From: Monoraphidium neglectum
Lineage: Eukaryota; Chlorophyta; Chlorophyceae; Sphaeropleales; Selenastraceae
NCBI RefSeq assembly: GCF_000611645.1
Contig: NW_014013163.1
Span: forward strand, 11,749 to 27,371
DNA length: 15,623 nt
Direction of reading: 5' to 3'
Shown here: in pieces, positions 9,259 through 15,623 of the stretch
How the letters are laid out: each line of letters opens with the position of its first letter
Position numbering within the stretch: the first letter of the stretch is position 1
Position numbers and translations under genes: made by a program
The notes under the pieces: generated by a model
What the model was told of the DNA's origin: nothing
Databases searched by the model: none
Seen by the model: the letters and a program-made list of their open reading frames with translations, nothing else

Positions 9259-12200
9259 ATGGGGCCGGCACAGCCAAGCCCGCGCGCACTAAGCAAGGAG
9301 GTTGCACCAGCACAGCGCACTGCAGCACCCGCCGCTTTTGCGCTCATTGCGGTGTGGTACGGAGCCATGGTGAGGAGCTGTGCAGGCACGAGTAACTGAG
9401 TCGTGGGTGAGCACGCCGCTGCAGTAACGGTGCAGGTCTACGTGCAGCTGAGGACGGCAGATTTACGGGCTCCGCCAGCCGCACCTCACCCCTGAAGCCG
9501 CCTCATCCCCTGCTCCCCACAGGTGCTAACGTCGCAGTTTGCCTTTTGGCACACCCCGGCGCCGCTGCCGGCCAACGTGCCGGCAGAGATCTTTTCCGAG
9601 GCGCGGGCGCGGGAACACACCCGAGTGCTGGTTGAGGATGCGGGGCCCCGACAGGTGCGTGCACGCACGTGCCTGGAGTTGATCATGAGGCACAGCCGCA
9701 TGCAATGCAGAGGACCATGCCATGTGGCTGATGTCCCCGAAGAAGCACACGACTCGAGCAGAAGGCTGTTCCACAGAGTAGGGCAGCTGTGAGGGAGTGC
9801 TTGCAGCACCTGCGCCACTTGCCGCTGCGCACGCCCCCGATGCCTGGCCGCGCTCCCAGCCCCCCACCACAGCGGCCACTTCAACGGCACCACCACCATC
9901 GCAGGTGTCCCTCCCAGGCCTCGACAAGGCGCACCACTACATCATACGCCACGGCCGCAGGCTGCAGGCAGCTGCCGCCAAGCGCGAGGACCTGTTTGTG
10001 CAGGTGAGGCGCGGCCTGGTTGGTCCCCGATCACAAAGGGCTGCGGCATGCCAGGCCGCCCTTTAGCGGCAGCGAAGCAGGGGCAGACTAGAAAGGGCGC
10101 GGCAACTCTGTGGCAGCCAGCAGCGCAAAGGAGTTGAGGGGCTGGCCTCAGGCCGACACGGATGCCTGCCAACCCCGCAATGGGGCCGCCGCTTGCCCCT
10201 CTGGCACACCCCTTGGCTGGCAAGGACCTCCGCCCCTCAATCGCCCCTGCCGCCACGCTCGCGCCTTTGCGGGCCACTTGCTTGCCCCACTACTCTCCTG
10301 AACACCGCAAAGTATTCCTATTTACGCCCGTCAAACGCGCCGCCTGTCACCACAGGTCGACGTGGAGTCGCACGACGGCGCTTTCCCCATCAACTTTCTG
10401 GGCCGTCCCCTCACCAACGCGTACCTTAACATTACAAACATAAACCTGCTGGTGTCGCCCAAGGACCCAGCTGCGGCGGCGCGGCCGGCCGTCATGATTG
10501 TGGCGCATCACGACGCCCCAGTCAGCTCGCCGGGTGCGGGTCGAGGTTGGGAGCAGGATGGCGGGCTGCTCGCGCCCGCAGTGCACGTTGCAGCTTGGGT
10601 GCTTGGCACGTCTGTGGTTTCTGCGGCGTCAGCTGGCGGCGTATATGGGGGCGTCGTACATGATCAATCCGGCGTGCTTGAGTCCGGCCTGCGGCCGCCG
10701 ACGCGGTCAGCGAGGCTAGCACGACCCGCTCTCGTCAGCTGGAGCTGCCGCCCCTCAGCAACCCCACGCGGCCAGGGGCTCCCCGCCTTCAGCAACCGCC
10801 CCCGCAACGCCGGAAATGACTCGGCGCCCGCGCGCAGGCGCCGGCGACGATGCGGGGAACGTTGGGGCGATGATGGAGCTGGCCTCGAATCTTGTGGCAG
10901 CCGCTGGGACGCTGCCCACCCCGGTACTGTTCCTTTTCAGCGGCGCAGAGGAGGCGCTGTGCCAGGTGGGCGCGCCTCTGCGACCACGCCTTTGGCTCCG
11001 TGGGCGCACAAGGGGGGTTTGCCTGCACCGGGCAGCTGCGGGTTTTGGGAAGATGGGCAGGGATGGCTGTGGTGGGGCTGTTAGTATGCCTCGTGCATGT
11101 TGTTGATGGCCGCTTCAATATCCTCGTACCTGGCTTTCTGATCTCGTACTTCTGATCTCAAAGCTGTGCGCCCCAACCTGGACCGTGAAACTGAGAAACA
11201 TCACGAAAAACGGCCCGTGCACGCACGTCAGCCACCCGTCGGCCGTGCGATCAACAAAACCGCTGGCCCCACGCACAACCCACGCCCCCTTGACCTGCAG
11301 AGCGCGAGTGCGTGGATGCACCGCAGCAAGTGGGCGTCCCGTGTGGGAGTGTTTGTCAACCTGGAGGCCCTGGGGCCTGGCGGAGTGCCCATCGTGTTCC
11401 AGCACACGGGGGCGTGGACGATCCGGGCGTACGCGCGCGGCGCCAAGTACCCGCGCGGCGCGATCACTGCACAGGCGGGTGGATGGTGTATGCGTGTCAC
11501 TGCGCGCGCGGGCGCGTGTGTGTGAGTGTGTGTGCACGCATTTCTTGTTGTCTGTGTGCGCGCATGTGCGCGCATGAGTTTGTTGCGTGTGTGGGTGCGT
11601 GTTTGTGTGTGGTTGTTATGTGTGAAGTGTCTGTGCATTGCGTGCATGTGAGTAATTGTGTGTGTGTTTGTTCATGTGTGTGTGTGTATGTGCATGTGAG
11701 GCGTATGTGTGTGGGGGTAGCGCGTGGAAGGGAGGGGTTGAACGGGGTCAACAGCTGCAGCATGACAGCATAAGACCTGTGCGGCTGATTGCGGGCCCTC
11801 CCTGCGCCAACGGGCGCCCAGGCAGACCCACACACACACATACACACACACACACAACAGCTCATACACCTGCTATTCCAAACCCCCAGACAGCCCCCTT
11901 CCCCCTTTTGCCTCCTCCATCCGCGCTGTGACCTGACACCCTATTGACCACCCAACATCCAAACTCGGCCCCCTCAGGACATCTTTGACGCCGGCCTGGT
12001 GATGGGCGAGACCGACTTCTCCCGCCTCTCGTACCGCCACGCCGGCTCCCTGCCGGGCCTGGACATAGCCTACCTGGCGGATGGCGCCGCCTACCACTCG
12101 GGCAGGGACACCATGGCGCGCCTGAGGGCTGGCGTGCTGCAGGTGGGCGGGGCAGCGTGGCGCGCGGCAGCCGCGAAGGGTCGAGGCTGGTGGGGGGCAT

Positions 12201-12541
12201 GCGCGCTGGCGCTTTGGATGGGAGCGTAGAGGGCGGGGGTCGGCGTTGGGGACAGCTGTTGTGCTGCTGAGAGGTGCTGGGTCGTTTTGGATTGCCCTTC
12301 TTCAATTCCTTGTGACTCTCCGTTATCACTAGGCCTCCAGAATGGCTGACCTCAGCCCCACCCGCACACATGCATGCGCATAACACTGACAACCACAGCA
12401 AAACACCCATGCTGGCTAACCCATGTGATTGATGTAGGAAGTCGGCGAGACACTGACCGGCGTCATTCGGGCCATGAGTCAGGACCTAGCGGCCCGCCAC
12501 GACGCCGGCTCTGCGGCTGGCACCACCTCGAACGATCAGCC

Positions 12542-12586
<45 letters not shown>

Positions 12587-15449
12587 CGGCGGGCAGCAGG
12601 GCCCGGGGATGGATGGTGCCCCCAAAGCAATCTTCATGTCCCTCGGCGCCAGGGTCATGCTGACATACAGCACTCAGACCGCCCGCGCCCTGCACACCGC
12701 GCCCCTTGCCGTCGGCCTGTCCCTGCCCTGGGCGCTCGCGGCGCTCTTCCCGGGCCACGCGCTGCCGCCGATGCGCGGGCTCGCGGCCGCGGCCGGCGGG
12801 GCGGCGCGCGCGCTGGGCGGCCTGCTGCTGGCGCCAGCGGCGGCTGGGGTGGTTGGGGTGGTCAGGGCGCTGGTGTCGGGTGAGCGGGGATGCGGAGGGG
12901 CCCACGTGACTGGGGGGTCAAGCCGGAGCTCTGGGCAAGGCCAACCATCAGCACCGCAACAAGCCTGCAAGCTCGCCGTCCGCGCTGCATGATTGCATGC
13001 TCTGACCCCTTCGACCACTCGCTTGCAGCTCAACCCGACCGCTCGCAGCTGCCCCCGCTCAGCAGCGCTTTTACGCTTCGAGTTATCCCAACACCTGACG
13101 CCTTCTCGCCCCCACCCTGTTGACCCCTGTCCCTCTCAGGCACACCCATGATCTGGTTTGCCTACCCGCCAGCCGTCATCGCCCTATACCTTCCACTGGC
13201 GTTTGCAGTGCAGCTCTTCCTGTACGCCAACACCGACTACACAGCCGCCGCTGCTGCCGCCAGCCCCGGCCCCGCCGCAAACGGCGCTGCTACAGTCGCA
13301 AACGGGCGCGCGGCGGCCGCCGTCGCAGCGGCCGTGGCGGCCGGCGGGGCGCCGCCGCCCGCGCTGGCATACCATGTGTTGGGAGGCGGCCTCATGAACA
13401 GCATCATCGCGGCGGCGACAGCGCCGTTTGACCTCGGGATGAGCTGCGTGTTTGCGATGTGGGGCGCGGCCGGCGTGCTGGCTGCGCCGCTCGCGCTCGA
13501 GGTGCGCGTGCGAGCGCCAGCGAGGTTGTTTTTCTGCACGACGTGGGCGATTAACATGACCCGTTCACCTTTGTGTGGGTTAGATTATGTGCTTGCCAGC
13601 CAGGCGTGGGGACTGCAACCACAGTCCACAAGCCTCCTGTCCAAAGCCGGGCGTGGGGACTGCGAATTACAGTCCATGACCTCCCTGTTTAAAGCCCAAA
13701 ACTGCCGCTGCCCGCCTATGTGCTCACTCCTCTGCCGTGCGCGCGATGCCACGCGCGCCCGCCCTCCAGGGCCCCTCCCTGCGCGCGACGCTGGGCGTGC
13801 TGGTGGCCACCGCCGTGCCAACCTACGCCTGCTGCGAGATGGCTGTGGGGGTTCTGCTGGCCCTCATCGGCCGCATGTCGCTCACTGGTGGGTGATTTTA
13901 GGGTTTAGAGTTTTTAGGGTTTAGGTGGTGGAGAGAGAGGTCACGCATGCCGCCAAGCCCGCGAGTCACGCGAGTCATACCAGAGGGAGGGCTAGCTTGC
14001 AGAGGCGGAGGGCACGGCGCCGTTTTGACAAAAGAGGGAGAGGGGTCAAGTGGCTGTCAAACAGGTCCGATGAAGAGGACGATGGATTCGGTCACAAGAG
14101 CGGCAACAATGAGGCCAGGGGATGGACCACTTGCGAAGCAGTGCAGGCGCCTCCCGGCTGCCGAGGCCACACATGTTCAAATCTGTGGGATGCGCCGCAT
14201 CCAGCCGCATGGCTCTTCACCCTGTTGCACACGCCCTACCCACCGCAGGCCACGTGTTCTTCGGGATGGGCGATTTTGTCGCGGGGCTGCTGGTCGGCGT
14301 CGGGTCGGTGGCGCTGATGGGCGGCGTCAACACGCCCCTGGTCGTCGCCGCGCTGGGCCGGCGCGGGACGAAGCGCCTGGCGTGGGCCCTGCTGCTGACT
14401 TCGCTATGCGCGTCCGTTTACGGTGCGTCAGCATGTTGCGGGGCTGGGCTCAGGCTGGGGTCGCATGTCAAAGAGAAGTCCCCCGCCTGCTGGTCTTTCG
14501 GATTGAGTGTGTTTTTGCTGCAGCCGGCAAATGGGGTGGTAGTCTTTGCAGCTGCCACTGCTGTTGCTCTCTGCGATCCCGCACGCTCGTCGCCACCATC
14601 GGCAAGCATGTAAAACCTGCATTTCAGACACACACTGCCATCCGGCCCCCGCCCCCCCCGCGTGGCCCCGCAGCTTCCGCTCGGCTGGCGCCCTACAGCC
14701 CCAAGATGCCCAAGCGCCTGCTGCTCCTGCACCTTCACCACACCGAGGCGCTCCCACTCTCAAAAAACCCCGCCGCCGCGGCGGTTGACGCCGACATCAG
14801 TGCCGCAGCTCACGTCCAGTCGCGCGTCGTCGACTCCCAGTGGGCCTTCGCCGGCACCGACAGCACGCCCGTCGCCGCGCTGCTCCGCGCTATGCGGCTG
14901 CCGCTCGCGCGGGCGCGGCGGCAGCCGGCGGGCGGCAGCGAGTGGTCGTCCATCTACCCAATTTCTGAACTCATCGACGTCCACCTGATGCCGACGAAGG
15001 CGCTGTCGCCGCCGCCGGTCGGCGTGCTGCCTTACATAAGGCTCGTCTCGGAGGACACCGGCGTGCTCACGGCCACGGACGGCGGCGGCGCATACCGAGA
15101 CGTGCACTTCGACGTCTACACAGAGGCGCCCTGCTGGGGCCTGCTTAATGTGACAGCGCCCGGCGGCGTCCTGTCTTGGTCCCTCACGCCGCAAAAGTGG
15201 CGCCCCGGCGGCGCAGCGCCGCGCAACCTCGTGGTGCGGTGGACCAGCCAGCGGTGGCGGACGCCTTGGCGCGTGTCGGTGCGCGTCGCGGCGGGTGCGG
15301 GGGCCGACGGGGGAGGGAAGCTGCGCGTGCAGCTGCACGTCGACTACCTCGCAGAGACCCCGGCACTGGCCGCCATGAAGAAGCGGCTGCCGGAGTGGGG
15401 CACGATGACGTACGAGGCCACCTGCTACATCTCGGACTGGCGGCTTTGA
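9259..15449 (+). CDS. ERMP1: ER metallopeptidase, M28 family (ERMP1/FXNA-like)
   Basis: Zinc aminopeptidase-type protein of the endoplasmic reticulum membrane, catalytic domain in the lumen. Twelve exons: 9259-9369, 9523-9654, 9905-10003, 10356-10533, 10838-10965, 11301-11474, 11978-12142, 12438-12879, 13140-13501, 13770-13887, 14249-14422, 14674-15449. All phases match, giving 952 residues (human ERMP1 is about 900). A membrane anchor lies at 22-41. The peptidase domain follows: GPR at 78-80; His165-x-Asp167; Asp177-Asp178 in SPGAGDD; Glu211-Glu212 in LFSGAEE; Glu238 in VNLEALG; His314 in AAYHSGRDT. All metal-binding and catalytic positions expected for M28 are present. A 14-glutamine run (365-378) separates this domain from several membrane segments (about 400-694). 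The C-terminal lumenal domain begins near PYSPKMPKRL. The ATG is the first in frame after a TGA at 9166; a non-coding upstream exon is possible. All introns are GT-AG except intron 6. The symbol is by homology to the animal gene. Confidence 0.93.
10534..10837 (+). other. intron 4 of the metallopeptidase gene
   Basis: Donor GTGCGG, acceptor GCGCAG. A second donor six bases downstream (10540, GTCGAG) would keep the frame but insert two residues into the zinc-binding loop. The upstream donor restores the family motif SPGAGDDAGNVG exactly, so it is preferred. The intron interrupts the codon for the glycine just before the metal-binding aspartates. Confidence 0.85.
11505..11720 (+). repeat. GT-rich microsatellite in intron 6
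   Basis: About 215 bases dominated by GTGT, GTGC and TGTG units, impure, starting some 30 bases after the donor. Cys/Val-rich open frames here are repeat artefacts. Confidence 0.9.
11827..11857 (+). repeat. CA microsatellite in intron 6
   Basis: (CA)n interrupted once by a T, about 120 bases before the acceptor. It is complementary to the GT-rich tract earlier in the same intron. Confidence 0.95.
12543..12584 (+). repeat. (CAG)14 repeat coding polyglutamine
   Basis: Fourteen uninterrupted CAG codons in exon 8 of the metallopeptidase gene, residues 365-378. They follow a short Ser/Thr/Ala-rich linker after the catalytic domain and precede the first C-terminal membrane segment. The position suggests a tolerated loop insertion. 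Confidence 0.95.
13603..13697 (+). repeat. 47-bp tandem duplication with hairpins, intron 9
   Basis: Two imperfect copies begin at 13603 and 13650, each opening GGCGTGGGGACTGC and ending near AAAGCC. Each contains a GGACTG...CAGTCC hairpin (13610-13615 with 13622-13627; 13657-13662 with 13670-13675) with loops of 6 and 7 nt. Loop sequences differ while stems are kept. Confidence 0.8.
13896..13926 (+). repeat. interstitial telomere-like repeat, intron 10
   Basis: Four degenerate units, TTTTAGGG, TTTAGAG, TTTTTAGGG and TTTAGG, lie in a row just after the intron 10 donor (13888). TTTAGGG is the plant and common green-algal telomere unit, and TTTTAGGG is that of Chlamydomonas. A purine-rich GAGAGAGAGG stretch follows. 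Confidence 0.75.
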
Positions 15450-15623
15450 CCGAATGAAGTTGGTCCGGTTGGGGGTGTAGGTCAGATGGGTTTTGCATGA
15501 GGCTGAATTGAAACCTGCCAGCAGGCGGGCCGGCGGAGTGGCCGGCCCGGACGTTTTGCTTGTTGCAACGGCTGCTTGGCGCCAAGACCGCGATTTTGTA
15601 GGAAATGCTGTGGGGGCGGGGGG
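15450..15623 (+). other. 3' flank of the metallopeptidase gene, with hairpin
   Basis: Probably 3' untranslated sequence. It contains a perfect 9-bp hairpin, CGGGCCGGC at 15526-15534 with GCCGGCCCG at 15541-15549, loop GGAGTG, followed by a T-rich stretch. The green-algal poly(A) signal TGTAA is absent; TGTAG occurs at about 15476 and 15597. The true 3' end may lie beyond the window. Confidence 0.6.

Larger units (their letters stand above)
11475..11977 (+). other. intron 6, non-canonical GC-AG
   Basis: Joining 11474 to 11978 in phase 0 gives GAITAQ-DIFDAGLVMGETDF, which aligns without gaps to the family. The bases after exon 6 are GCGGGT, so the donor is GC. The nearest GT donors, at 11479 and 11486, add 4 or 11 bases and break the frame. 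The acceptor is CCCCTCAG. Confidence 0.85.

Noticed and set aside
11505..11857. Cys/Val-rich and His/Thr-rich open frames
   Set aside because: Produced by the GT and CA microsatellites of intron 6.
13947..14673. Upstream part of the 500-codon plus-strand open frame ending at 15449
   Set aside because: Only 14674-15449 is exon in that frame. The upstream part runs across introns 10 and 11 and exon 11 in a wrong frame; splice phases and family alignment give the real model.
14760..15338. 192-codon minus-strand open frame
   Set aside because: Antisense shadow of the last exon of the metallopeptidase gene, Arg/Pro/Ala-rich.
15526..15570. Bacterial-type rho-independent terminator
   Set aside because: Hairpin plus T-rich tract resembles one, but the locus is clearly intron-containing nuclear DNA.

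Overview
The window looks like nuclear DNA of a green alga (chlorophyte). The exons are GC-rich and start or end at GT-AG junctions, with donors often of the GTGCG/GTGAG type. Introns run to a few hundred bases and hold GT/CA microsatellites. CAG-encoded glutamine runs sit inside proteins, and one intron carries TTTAGGG/TTTTAGGG telomere-type repeats. The lineage is inferred from these traits; no marker gene confirms it.

Layout. Positions 1-98 are a CA/CG-rich microsatellite. Positions about 300-4080 have lower GC. They hold many short protein-like stretches, best read on the minus strand, that I could not join into a gene. They may be a many-exon gene or a decaying one. Positions 4183-7135 (minus) hold a multi-exon gene for a protein of about 560 residues of unknown family, with a Gln/Glu-rich N-terminal region, a helical basic core, a run of 25 glutamines and an acidic Ala-rich C-terminus. 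Positions 7136-9258 separate this gene from a divergently transcribed one and show no gene I can support. Positions 9259-15449 (plus) hold a complete 12-exon gene for an M28-family endoplasmic-reticulum metallopeptidase of the ERMP1/FXNA type, 952 residues as reconstructed. Its zinc-binding and catalytic residues are intact and it has a C-terminal membrane and lumenal domain. About 170 bases of 3' flank follow.

The two solid genes are divergent neighbours and show no obvious functional link. Both carry pure CAG glutamine tracts, 25 and 14 codons. The most unusual local features are: a GC-AG intron in the peptidase gene, with GT-rich and CA-rich arms that could pair; an interleaved double inverted repeat with pseudoknot topology in intron 1 of the unknown gene; a near-perfect 57-nt hairpin at the left end; a 47-bp tandem duplication with hairpins in intron 9; and an interstitial telomere-like patch in intron 10.
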